Below are positions 35,720 to 44,010 of a DNA stretch of 64,000 nt, one piece after another (position 1 is the stretch's first letter; each line of letters starts with the position of its first letter). The DNA comes from Hyphomonas sp. (lineage in GTDB: Bacteria > Pseudomonadota > Alphaproteobacteria > Caulobacterales > Hyphomonadaceae), in the NCBI GenBank assembly GCA_013791775.1, contig VMTE01000044.1, positions 1 through 64,000 of the forward strand, read 5' to 3'. The position numbers and the translations under genes are program-made. The notes beneath the pieces are model-generated. The model was given only the letters and a program-made list of their open reading frames with translations. It searched no databases and was not told where the DNA came from.

Positions 35720-37009
35720 ATGTCCTTGAAAACCTTGCTGGTCTCGCGCGTCGCCGCCAGCATCACCAGCGAAAAGCGATTGAAACGGAAGCGGGTCATG
35801 CAGGAAAAAATACGTCAGGCAGCCTCGACGCCCCATGTGGTCGACTACTTTCATGATGTGACAGATCCCTATTCGAATCTGTGCGTGCAGGTGCTCCCTG
35901 CCTTCCTGTCGCGCTATGACGTCTCGCTGCAAGTTCACCTCGTCAGCCCGGCGCCGGATTGGGCGGCGCCGGAGCGTGGGCGTCTGGAGGCCTATGCGCG
36001 CGAAGACGCACAGCTCCTCGCAGCGCGCGCCGGGCTCGCCTTCGCCGATCCGGGACAGCAGCCGGCGCCGGAGCACATTCAGCGCGCCAATGCCCGGCTT
36101 GCCGAAGCAATCGACGCGGGCACGTTCGTGTCCGATGCGCCCGCCATCAGCGACGCTGCCTGGCGGGGGACACTGGAAGGAACATCCGGCGATGCCGGCG
36201 CGCTCTCGGCGCGCCTGGCGGCAGGCAGCGCGCGCCGCGAAGAATTGGGTCATTATCTCGGCGGCACGTTTCACTATGGCGGCGAATGGTATTGGGGCGT
36301 GGACCGGCTCCACTATCTCGAAGCGCGGCTGACGGAACTCGGCGCCCGCAAGCCGGACACCGGCGACGCGGTGATCTTTGCGCCGCCGGTTTCACCAGCC
36401 GGCCGGGCAGTTGGCCCGGCGTCGTCCCCGAAGCCGGAGCTGCACTACTATCTGTCCTTCAGAAGTCCGTACACATACATCGTTGCCTTGCGTGCCAAGA
36501 CGCTGGCGGACGCCTACGGCGCAGACCTGAAGCTGCGCTTCGTGCTTCCGATGATCATGCGCGGCCTTCCGGTTCCCCGCATGAAGAGCCGCTACATCAC
36601 CCTCGACACGGCGCGCGAAGCCCGCCGGCTTGGGGTCCCTTTCGGCAAGATCGCAGACCCCGTCGGCAAGCCGGTCGAGCGCGGCTATTCGATCCTGCCC
36701 TGGGCGCGGGACCAGGGGCGCGGGTTCGAGTTCTGCCATGCGTTCCTCTCGGGCGTCTGGTCGCAGGGCATCGACGCGGGCAGCGACACCGGCATGCGCC
36801 AGATCGTGGAAGCCGCTGGGCTCGACTGGGAGCAGGCCCGCCAGCAGCTGCTCACGGATGACTGGCGCGCGGAAGCGGAAGCCAACCGCGCCGAGATGAT
36901 GGCGCTGGGGGTGTGGGGCGTACCAAGTTTTCGCGTCGGCGATGTGATCACATGGGGCCAGGACCGCCTCTGGCTCATCGAAGACGAACTCAGGAAGCAG
37001 ACCAGTTGA
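35720..37009 (+). CDS. Tandem DsbA / 2-hydroxychromene-2-carboxylate isomerase-like protein
   Basis: 429 aa from the ATG at 35720 with GGGAGGGG upstream. It contains two thioredoxin-like DsbA-family domains: the first begins DYFHDVTDPYSN (about residue 42), the second YYLSFRSPYTYI (about residue 240). The second resembles HCCA isomerases (kappa-class GST-like), which lack the CxxC pair and use glutathione. Neither domain shows CxxC, so a redox role is unlikely. First gene of the TetR-controlled operon. Tandem fusion is unusual; the reaction is unknown. Confidence 0.75.
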   Translation: MSLKTLLVSRVAASITSEKRLKRKRVMQEKIRQAASTPHVVDYFHDVTDPYSNLCVQVLPAFLSRYDVSLQVHLVSPAPDWAAPERGRLEAYAREDAQLLAARAGLAFADPGQQPAPEHIQRANARLAEAIDAGTFVSDAPAISDAAWRGTLEGTSGDAGALSARLAAGSARREELGHYLGGTFHYGGEWYWGVDRLHYLEARLTELGARKPDTGDAVIFAPPVSPAGRAVGPASSPKPELHYYLSFRSPYTYIVALRAKTLADAYGADLKLRFVLPMIMRGLPVPRMKSRYITLDTAREARRLGVPFGKIADPVGKPVERGYSILPWARDQGRGFEFCHAFLSGVWSQGIDAGSDTGMRQIVEAAGLDWEQARQQLLTDDWRAEAEANRAEMMALGVWGVPSFRVGDVITWGQDRLWLIEDELRKQTS

Positions 37010-37031
37010 TCCGTATCAGGAGGACATAGGA

Positions 37032-37493
37032 ATGAACGTTGTCAACGAGGTATTCCCAACTGACCCGTCGCGGTTGCAGGCGATGCTCGAAAAGGGACCG
37101 GATGGCCCGATCTTCATGGTCAATCTCCTGAAGTTCAGGGAGAAGGCCGAATATGAAGACGGCCGCGACGGCCATCTCTCGGGCCGCGAAGCCTACATGA
37201 TTTATGGAAGGGCAGTCACGGAACTGCTGCCGAAGTTCGGCGGACGCGGCATCTTTGCCGCAGACGTCACATTCCTGGCACTCGGCCAGGTCGAGGAGCT
37301 GTGGGACGAAGTCGCCATCGCCATGTATCCGGACCGGGCGTCGATGGTTCGGATGTCATTGTCGGAAGACTGGCGGGAAATCGCGGTGCATCGCTCGGCC
37401 GGCCTGAAAGGCCAGCTGAACATCGAAACCGTGCTGCCCGCCAATGGCAAGGCATCGCCCTTTCTCGAAATGATGTTGAAGGCGGGGGGCTGA
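37032..37493 (+). CDS. DUF1330-family protein
   Basis: A 153-aa protein with AGGAGG upstream. The pattern IFMVNLLKFREKAEY and the repeated beta-alpha-beta layout fit the dimeric alpha-beta barrel DUF1330 family, whose members accompany catabolic genes. No catalytic role is established. Second in the operon, 22 bp after the first gene. Confidence 0.72.
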   Translation: MNVVNEVFPTDPSRLQAMLEKGPDGPIFMVNLLKFREKAEYEDGRDGHLSGREAYMIYGRAVTELLPKFGGRGIFAADVTFLALGQVEELWDEVAIAMYPDRASMVRMSLSEDWREIAVHRSAGLKGQLNIETVLPANGKASPFLEMMLKAGG

Positions 37494-37496
37494 CCG

Positions 37497-38582
37497 GTGA
37501 GGAGCTTGCGCTGGAGTGTCATCGCGGTCGCCGGCGCAGCGGTCGCCCTGCTCGCCGGGAGTTTCCTGTTTCGTCTGCAAATTTCCCAATTCCTGTTCGA
37601 CCGCGCGGTACAGAAGAATGTCGGCCGGGATACCGCCGCTGCGCTGGGGGATGGGCTGCATGTTTTCGTTTGCGGCGCCGGCACGCCCTTGCCCGATCCC
37701 TTGCGCAACGGTCCCTGCATGGCCGTCGTCGCCGGATCGCACCATTTCGTCATTGATGCCGGCTCCGGCGGCGCGCGCACGCTGACGCGCATGGGATATC
37801 CCGTCGGCAAGGTCGATGCGGTGTTCCTCACTCATCTGCACTCTGATCACATGGACGGGCTCGGCGAGCTGCTGATGCAGACCTGGGTGAATGGGGGCCG
37901 CGATGTACCGATGCCCGTGCACGGCCCACCCGGTGTCGAAGAACTGGTCGCCGGCTTCAATGCCGCCTACCGGATCGACGGCACATACCGCACAGCCCAC
38001 CACGGCGTGGATATCGCCAATCCCGAAGGCCGGGGCGGGGCGCCGGTGCCCATCCTCATGCCAATCGGTCCGGGTGGCCAGGCCGTGGTGTTCGACCAGG
38101 ACGGCGTCACCGTGACCGCCTTCCGGGTAAACCACCAGCCGGTCGAAAGCGCGTTTGGTTACCGCGTTGACTATATGGGCCGCTCGGTCTCCTTCAGCGG
38201 CGACACGGTCTATGATGCGAACCTGGTGGCGGTCTCCCGCGGCGCAGACCTGCTGTTCCACGAGGCGCTGAACCGCGACATGGTGTCGAAAATGCACGAT
38301 GCCGCCGCTGCCGCAGGCCGCGCAGACCTGGCGCAGATCCTCAACGACATCCTCACCTATCACGCCTCGCCGGAAGACGCGGCACGCTCCGCCCAGGAGG
38401 CCGGTGTGGGACGTCTGGTCTTTTACCATACTATTCCGCCGCTGCCGTCGCGTGCGCTCAACGCCTTGTTTATGAAGGATGCGCGGGATAAATTTGATGG
38501 GCTGATGGAAGTTTCGGAAGACGGCCTGATATACTCTTTGCCTGCAGGCAGCCGCGACATCAGGAAAACGAAGGCGTTCTGA
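37497..38582 (+). CDS. Metallo-beta-lactamase-fold hydrolase, membrane-anchored
   Basis: A 361-aa protein with a GTG start 3 bp after the previous stop. An N-terminal hydrophobic helix (residues 6-24) anchors or exports it. The zinc motif HLHSDHMDG (His113, His115, Asp117, His118) and FSGDTVYD are present, resembling RNase Z/arylsulfatase-like MBL hydrolases. In a sulfatase operon a lactonase or ester/sulfatase activity is plausible but unproven. Confidence 0.82.
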   Translation: MRSLRWSVIAVAGAAVALLAGSFLFRLQISQFLFDRAVQKNVGRDTAAALGDGLHVFVCGAGTPLPDPLRNGPCMAVVAGSHHFVIDAGSGGARTLTRMGYPVGKVDAVFLTHLHSDHMDGLGELLMQTWVNGGRDVPMPVHGPPGVEELVAGFNAAYRIDGTYRTAHHGVDIANPEGRGGAPVPILMPIGPGGQAVVFDQDGVTVTAFRVNHQPVESAFGYRVDYMGRSVSFSGDTVYDANLVAVSRGADLLFHEALNRDMVSKMHDAAAAAGRADLAQILNDILTYHASPEDAARSAQEAGVGRLVFYHTIPPLPSRALNALFMKDARDKFDGLMEVSEDGLIYSLPAGSRDIRKTKAF

Positions 38583-39197
38583 ATGACCCGGACGAAAATC
38601 GTGCCGCTCAACGTGGCGGCTTTGAGCCAGGAGCCCACGGACGGCCGGCGCCAGCGCAGCGAGCGCAGCCGTGCCCAGATTATCGAGGCCATGTTCCAGT
38701 TGATTCAGGACGGCGACATGCGCCCCAGCGCGTCACAGGTAGCTGAGCGCGCGGATGTCGGGCTGCGCACCGTGTTCCGGCATTTCGAGGATATGGACAG
38801 TCTGTACGTTGAAATGGCCGAGCGCATCACGGCCGATGTGATGCCGAAAATTCTCGCGCCGTTCGAGGCGCGCGATTGGCGCGGCCAGCTCATGGAACAC
38901 CTCCAGCGCCGGATCGAGATTTATGAACGCATCATGCCGGTGCGCGTCTCGGCAAACATCCGGCGTTTCCAGTCGCGCTTCCTAATGGAAGAATATCGCC
39001 GGAGCCTGCTGATCGAAAGTTCCGCCCTGAAGGCGATCCTGCCGAACGAGATCAACAACGATCCGGTCCTGTTTCCCGCCATCGAGACGGCTGTGAGTTT
39101 CCAGTCATGGCGCCGTCTGCGCCAGGATTCGGAGCTGACGCCGGAACGGGCGGCGGACGTCTTCCGCCTGACCCTGGAGCGCCTTGTCGCGCCATGA
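38583..39197 (+). CDS. TetR-family regulator of the sulfatase cluster
   Basis: A 204-aa regulator starting directly after the MBL stop codon. The N-terminal HTH covers about residues 25-72 (ASQVAERADVGLRTVFRHFEDMDSLY is split here as ASQVAERADVG and RTVFRHFEDM). The C-terminal ligand domain has no recognisable family. As it lies inside the operon and two matching palindromes precede the operon and the convergent unit, autoregulation and control of both is likely. Confidence 0.85.
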   Translation: MTRTKIVPLNVAALSQEPTDGRRQRSERSRAQIIEAMFQLIQDGDMRPSASQVAERADVGLRTVFRHFEDMDSLYVEMAERITADVMPKILAPFEARDWRGQLMEHLQRRIEIYERIMPVRVSANIRRFQSRFLMEEYRRSLLIESSALKAILPNEINNDPVLFPAIETAVSFQSWRRLRQDSELTPERAADVFRLTLERLVAP

Positions 39198-40114
39198 GAC
39201 GGCTCTCGCCACTCCTGGCTGCGCTGCTGCTGCCGGCTTGTGGCCAGGCCGGCCCGGTTGATCCGGCGGCGGACGAATCGGCAGCCGCGTGCGGACTTGA
39301 AGCCGAACAGGTCGGACAATTCGTGACCCTGCCGCCGGGAAAATTCACCAAGGGCGCGTTCGCCATCTATCCCGAAGAAACGCCGGAGATGGTGCTGCAC
39401 GTCGAGGGTTTCGACATCCAGATCCACGAAGTGACGAATGGCCAGTTTGCGCGCTTCGTCGAAGCGACCGGTTACGTCACCGACGTCGAGCGCGATGTCG
39501 CCGAAGGGCGGGTTGGCGCCGGTTCGGCCGTGTTCAAGATGCCGACGGGAATTGCGGGCGATCTCGACCGGTGGGTGCTGGTTCCCGGGGCCAGCTGGCG
39601 GGCGCCCGAAGGACCAGGCTCGACCATTGAGGGCCTCGATCAATACCCCGTCGTGCATGTCTCGCTGGCGGACGCACGGGCCTATGCCTCCTGGGCGGGC
39701 GGGCGCCTCCCCAGCGAGGAAGAGTGGGAGTACGCCGCCACGCTCGGGCTGACCGAGCCGGAGCGCCCGGCTGCTGGTGCATACACCGCCAGCGGCGTTC
39801 CCGTGGCGAATACCTGGCAGGGGTTCTTTCCGTTTGCGGATGAAGCTACAGACGGCTTTGCCGGCCGAGCGCCGGCCGGGTGCTTCGCGCCGAGCGCTGC
39901 CGCGCTCTACGACATGATCGGCAATGTCTGGGAATGGACCGAAACACCTTTTGGCGCGGGCACCCATACCCTGAAGGGCGGCTCATACCTGTGCGCCGAC
40001 AATTATTGCCGCCGCTACCGTGCCGCTGCGCGCCACCCCCAGGAAGTGGATTTCTCCGCCAGCCATATCGGATTCCGGATCGTCCGCGACGGTCCTGCCG
40101 CGAACGAGCCCTGA
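39194..40114 (+). CDS. Formylglycine-generating enzyme, lipoprotein form
   Basis: 306 aa from the ATG at 39194, overlapping the tetR stop by 4 bp (ATGA). A signal with LLLPAC marks a lipoprotein. The FGE-sulfatase domain keeps both catalytic cysteines, Cys267 and Cys272, in SYLCADNYCRRYR, and the ending FSASHIGFR matches true FGEs. Oxidation of the sulfatase Cys normally precedes folding, so a periplasmic lipoprotein FGE next to exported sulfatases suggests maturation outside the cytoplasm; that is inference. It ends 7 bp from the convergent sulfatase gene. Confidence 0.92.
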   Translation: MRRLSPLLAALLLPACGQAGPVDPAADESAAACGLEAEQVGQFVTLPPGKFTKGAFAIYPEETPEMVLHVEGFDIQIHEVTNGQFARFVEATGYVTDVERDVAEGRVGAGSAVFKMPTGIAGDLDRWVLVPGASWRAPEGPGSTIEGLDQYPVVHVSLADARAYASWAGGRLPSEEEWEYAATLGLTEPERPAAGAYTASGVPVANTWQGFFPFADEATDGFAGRAPAGCFAPSAAALYDMIGNVWEWTETPFGAGTHTLKGGSYLCADNYCRRYRAAARHPQEVDFSASHIGFRIVRDGPAANEP

Positions 40115-40121
40115 AACTCCG

Positions 40122-41780
40122 TCAGTTCGGCCACCAGACGAATTCGTCTTCCGGGGTCGCCTTTTCGGCGCCGGTCTTGTCGATGGCGATCGGAAGGTCG
40201 GTGGTCGAGGCATACAGCGGTTGCCGCGCGCCTTCATGGTGACGGTCCAGCAGCGCTTGCAGCTCCGCCACCTTGTCGGGGCGGCTTTCGGCGAGGTTCG
40301 TATGCTCCACCGGATCATTGGCGAGGTCGAACAGCCAGGACTTCTTCTGCTTGCCATCGACCTGCAGCTTCCAACCGCCGGCCCGCACGACCCGGTAGAA
40401 TCCGCTCTGCCAGAAGATGGCGTCGTCCGGCCGGCTGAGCCCGCCAGTGCCTTCAGCCAGCGGAAGAAGGTCGCGTCCGTCGATCTCGACACCGGCCGGC
40501 AAGGGGGCGCCCGCCGCTGAAGCAAAGGTCGGCATCACATCGATATGCGCGACCGGCGTGTCGATCGTCTTGCCGGCGGGAATGCGCGCCGGCCAGCTGA
40601 CGAACATCGGTACACGGATCCCGCCCTCGAACAGCGTGATCTTCCAGCCGCGATATGGATCGTTGATGCCCGGCAGGCCGATATAGCCCGCGCCGCCATT
40701 GTCGCTCGAGAACACGATCAGTGTGTTGTCCGCGAGGCCCTCGGCTTCGAGTTTCTCGACGATCCGGCCAACGCTTCGGTCGAGGGCATGCAGCATCGCG
40801 GCGTAGACGCGCAGATGGTGAGGTTCGATGTCGCCCACCGCGTCATAGTCCGCCTTCGTTGCCTGCAGCGGCGTGTGCACGCCCCAGTGCGCAAGATAGA
40901 GGAAGAACGGCCGGTTCTTGTTGGCCTCGATGACCTTCAGGGACTCGTCCGTCCAGTAATCCGCGAGGTAGCCACCCGGCGCGAACAGCGCACCACCATT
41001 GTAGGATGTGTGGAAATTGCCCCTGGCCCAGAGAAACTTGTCGATGGGGTCGAAATCCAGTTTGGCATTCACCACGCCGGGATCGTCCTCAGGCAGATGA
41101 AGCAGGCTGGTCATCAGCAGGCTCTCGTCAAAGCCCTGTGCGTTCGGGTGTGACTCAGCATTGTTGCCGAGGTGCCACTTGCCGATGTGGACCGTGTGAT
41201 AGCCGGATTCCTTCAGGACTTCGGCGATGGTGATTTCCTCGCCGGGCAGGCCCTGTTCCTCGAAGTCCGGCGCAGCGTCGGCAGCCTTCTTGTCGAAATA
41301 CACCTTGGGCAATCCGGTGTCCCTGTCATTGGCGATCATCGAAACGACGCGCCCCATGCCGTTCGGGGTGGGCGTGAACTCGAAGCCCGTGCGCGTCGGA
41401 TAGCGGCCCGTCAGCAGCATCGCGCGCGACGGCGCGCAGGTTCCGGTTCCGGAATAGGCGGTCGAGAAGATGGCGCCGCGCGCCGCCAGGGCGTCGATGT
41501 TCGGCGTCGGCACACGTCCGCCGGCAACCCCGCCGCCAAAGGTGGAGAGATCGTTGATGCCGAGATCATCGACCAGGATGAACACGATGTTGGGCGGGCG
41601 CGCGTCTGGCGGGGCCGAGGCTTCGGCCGGTCCAGTCTGCCAGGCAATCGTCTGGTTCGGGGCGACCTCCGGCTGTTCGGCGCGCGACGCCAGAAACAGG
41701 ACGATTGCAGACTTGTTGAAATAGGCGAGCGCGCCCGCGCCCAGGATAACCGCAAGGATGACCAGCAGGATCCGTTTCAT
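40122..41780 (-). CDS. Formylglycine-dependent sulfatase with N-terminal anchor
   Basis: A 552-aa protein. An N-terminal hydrophobic helix (about residues 4-22) serves as anchor or signal. Maturation motif C115-A-P-S-R, metal-binding NIVFILVDDLGIND, HIGKWHLG and SSDNGG are intact. It is a second type I sulfatase, only modestly similar to the one at 33798, so a different sulfate position or substrate is likely. It lies 18 bp after the dehalogenase-like gene in one transcription unit. Confidence 0.9.
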   Translation of the reverse strand: MKRILLVILAVILGAGALAYFNKSAIVLFLASRAEQPEVAPNQTIAWQTGPAEASAPPDARPPNIVFILVDDLGINDLSTFGGGVAGGRVPTPNIDALAARGAIFSTAYSGTGTCAPSRAMLLTGRYPTRTGFEFTPTPNGMGRVVSMIANDRDTGLPKVYFDKKAADAAPDFEEQGLPGEEITIAEVLKESGYHTVHIGKWHLGNNAESHPNAQGFDESLLMTSLLHLPEDDPGVVNAKLDFDPIDKFLWARGNFHTSYNGGALFAPGGYLADYWTDESLKVIEANKNRPFFLYLAHWGVHTPLQATKADYDAVGDIEPHHLRVYAAMLHALDRSVGRIVEKLEAEGLADNTLIVFSSDNGGAGYIGLPGINDPYRGWKITLFEGGIRVPMFVSWPARIPAGKTIDTPVAHIDVMPTFASAAGAPLPAGVEIDGRDLLPLAEGTGGLSRPDDAIFWQSGFYRVVRAGGWKLQVDGKQKKSWLFDLANDPVEHTNLAESRPDKVAELQALLDRHHEGARQPLYASTTDLPIAIDKTGAEKATPEDEFVWWPN

Positions 41781-41798
41781 GTTCGCTTCCCTCCCGTT

Positions 41799-42785
41799 TT
41801 ATTCTTTTCGAATGAACGCGATGATGGCGTTCGAGAACGCCTGCGGCGCGTCTTCCTGAAGGAAGTGTCCGGCATCTTTGATCGTAACGCAATCGGCGCC
41901 CGGAATGCGGGCCTTGAAGATCGCATCGCCGCCCTTGGTCACCGGGTCGCCGTCGCTGAACGCGATCAGCGTGCGGCCTTTGAATGCCTCGAGCACGGCC
42001 CAGGCGCGGTCGTTCGCCAGCCGTTCGTCCTTGTGCTGCGGCAGCAGCGGCACCAGCGCCGGGAACTTCCGCGCGCCAGCAATGAAGGCATCGTTCGGGA
42101 ACGGGGCGACATAGCCGTCGAGCACGCGCTCGTCGGTGATGCCTGACAGCAGCTTGAACACATCCCGCACCGAGAAATCCGGCGACTCGCTCGCGTACTT
42201 CACCCAGTAGAGGAACGCGCCCGGCCCGCCGGCCTGGAACTGCTCGCGCACCATGCCGGCGTCCGGCACGGGCACGCTGGCATACATCTGACCCATGAAC
42301 GCCGACAGCTCGTCGGTCAGCATCGCGGTGCCCGGCAGGCCGGTATTGCCGACGACGATGCGCTTGAAGCGCCCGATCTGGTCGGCCGCGACCCGCAGGC
42401 CGATCAGGCCGCCCCAATCCTGGCACACCAGCGTCAGACCGGTCAGGTCCAGCTGGGTCAGCCAGTCATTCAGCCAGGCGACGTGGCCGGAATAGGTATA
42501 GTCTTCCATGGCGCCCGGCTTGTCGGATTTGCCGAAGCCGATCAGGTCCGGCGCCAGCACGCGGAAGCCGGCGGCGGTGAGCAGCGGGATCATCTTGCGG
42601 TAGAGATAGCTCCAGGACGGCTGGCCGTGCAGGCACAGGATCGGTTCGCCGTCGCGCGGGCCTTCGTCGAGATAATGCATCCGCAGCGGTGTGCCGTCAG
42701 CGCCGGTGACCGTGGTGAAGTTCGGGAGGAAATCATACTCGAACAGGTTTTCGAATTGCGCGTCCGGTGTTCTGAGAATCTTCAA
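41799..42785 (-). CDS. Haloalkane dehalogenase-like alpha/beta hydrolase
   Basis: A 328-aa protein. HGQPSWSY (residues 53-60) supplies oxyanion/halide-site residues, and the nucleophile is Asp123 followed by Trp124 in VCQDWGG, the haloalkane-dehalogenase pattern rather than a serine hydrolase. The catalytic His is in KDAGHFLQED. Length and cap layout fit subfamily I. Such enzymes replace halide by hydroxyl; epoxide hydrolases also have Asp but different flanks. It leads an operon with a sulfatase. Confidence 0.82.
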   Translation of the reverse strand: MKILRTPDAQFENLFEYDFLPNFTTVTGADGTPLRMHYLDEGPRDGEPILCLHGQPSWSYLYRKMIPLLTAAGFRVLAPDLIGFGKSDKPGAMEDYTYSGHVAWLNDWLTQLDLTGLTLVCQDWGGLIGLRVAADQIGRFKRIVVGNTGLPGTAMLTDELSAFMGQMYASVPVPDAGMVREQFQAGGPGAFLYWVKYASESPDFSVRDVFKLLSGITDERVLDGYVAPFPNDAFIAGARKFPALVPLLPQHKDERLANDRAWAVLEAFKGRTLIAFSDGDPVTKGGDAIFKARIPGADCVTIKDAGHFLQEDAPQAFSNAIIAFIRKE

Positions 42786-42816
42786 GTGTGGCGGCTCCTG
42801 CGCAGCGGAATCTATG

Positions 42817-42836
42817 AAATGGCATTGGTAGTGCCA
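42817..42836. promoter_or_regulatory. Probable TetR operator upstream of dehalogenase-sulfatase operon
   Basis: AATGGCATTGGTAGTGCC (42818-42835); on the gene's strand GGCACTACCAATGCCATT, an inverted repeat aligning with 35601-35618. It lies about 33 bp upstream of the dehalogenase start. The remaining 42837-43087 holds a G8 run and no convincing gene. Confidence 0.68.
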
Positions 42837-43087
42837 ATAACCGGACCCGTCAATCTGGACCCCGGCTACCTTTGCCCTGCGTGCGGGCCCTGCTAAGTGA
42901 ACCTGTCACGTCATCCTGGGGTGGGGGGGGCCGACATGGACAAAGCAGCCCGCACCCGAGGAACGGCTGTCGGGGTCACTGGCGGTGGGACTGAAAACGG
43001 TTCAGATGGGTGCCGGGGTGTTGCGTTTGCGCGATGTTTCGCATCACCGGGACGCTTGGCTATGTATTGCGAGATGATGAACTAGCG

Positions 43088-43453
43088 ATGAGTGACCGGG
43101 TTTTCGTTTCAAACTTGTGCCTGCACGGGTTCCACGGGGTTCACAGCGCCGAGAAGAATCTCGGTCAGAAATTCTACATCGACATCGACTGCGAACTGCA
43201 GAACGCGGCGACTGATACCGACCTGATGCGCAACACGGTCGACTACGGCGCGCTGTGCGACCTGGCTGTCCGGGTGTCCGCTGAAACCGTGTTCAATCTC
43301 ATCGAAACCTTCGCGGAGCGCATCGCGCAGGCCGTGCTCGACACCCAGCCGCTGGTGAAGCGCGTGTCGATCACGGTGCGCAAGCCGTCCGCGCCGATCC
43401 GGCATTTCGTGGACCATGTCGGCGTGGTCGTCTCCCGCAGCCGGAATGACTGA
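43088..43453 (+). CDS. folB: Dihydroneopterin aldolase
   Basis: A 121-aa folate-pathway enzyme that cleaves dihydroneopterin. The ATG at 43088 gives the family-typical N-terminus (DRVFVSNLCLHGFHGVHSAEK). VDYGALCDLA, FNLIETFAERIAQ and the catalytic-Lys region VKRVSITVRKPSAPI are present. It overlaps folK by 8 bp. Confidence 0.93.
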   Translation: MSDRVFVSNLCLHGFHGVHSAEKNLGQKFYIDIDCELQNAATDTDLMRNTVDYGALCDLAVRVSAETVFNLIETFAERIAQAVLDTQPLVKRVSITVRKPSAPIRHFVDHVGVVVSRSRND

Positions 43454-43967
43454 GGCCTGTCTCGGCCTCGGCGCCAATCTGGGCGACCGGGAAGCGAACC
43501 TGTGCCGCGCCATCCGGCAGCTGAGCGCAACAGACGGGATCCGCTGGCTGGCGGTTTCGCGGGTTTTCCGCACAGCGCCGTGGGGCGGCGTTGCGCAACC
43601 TGACTTTCTCAACCTCTGCCTGCGGATCGAAACCACGCTGACACCGCAGGCGCTGCTGACGGCCTGCAAGGCGGTCGAGCAAGACCTAGGCCGGCAGGCC
43701 CGCGAGCGCTGGGGGCCGCGCGAGATCGACATCGACATCCTGATGATGGACGGCGCCGAAATGGCCTCGCCCGAGCTGACCTTGCCGCATCCGCGCCTGA
43801 CGCAGCGCCGCTTCGTGCTGGAGCCGCTGGCCGATATCGCGCCGGACTGGCGGGTGCAGGGACGCGAAGTTGTGCAACATGCGGCGGAGCTGCGCGCGGC
43901 GCAGCCGGAGGTGATGTGCGAGCCCGATCCGGACGCCTCGCAGCGGCTGCTGGACGCCCTCAAATAG
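43446..43967 (+). CDS. folK: HPPK: 6-hydroxymethyl-dihydropterin pyrophosphokinase
   Basis: A 173-aa enzyme transferring pyrophosphate from ATP to 6-hydroxymethyl-dihydropterin. GLGANLGDREANL starts the fold, and RWGPREIDIDIL with LPHPRLTQRRFVLEPL are HPPK signatures. The start at 43446 lies inside the folB end, indicating coupling. Confidence 0.94.
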   Translation: MTEACLGLGANLGDREANLCRAIRQLSATDGIRWLAVSRVFRTAPWGGVAQPDFLNLCLRIETTLTPQALLTACKAVEQDLGRQARERWGPREIDIDILMMDGAEMASPELTLPHPRLTQRRFVLEPLADIAPDWRVQGREVVQHAAELRAAQPEVMCEPDPDASQRLLDALK

Positions 43968-43976
43968 CGCCTCCGT

Positions 43977-44004
43977 CCGTCCACAAACTGTCCACAAGGG
44001 ACTC
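43977..44004. repeat. 28-bp dispersed repeat, copy 2
   Basis: One-base variant of 6445-6472, with paired GTCCACAA words. It lies between the convergent folK and Mur ligase genes. Confidence 0.5.
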
Positions 44005-44010
44005 GACGAG

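Noticed and set aside
42923-42930. G8 tract upstream of folB as a phase-variation switch
   Set aside because: It is outside any supported reading frame and promoter, so no switching mechanism can be argued.
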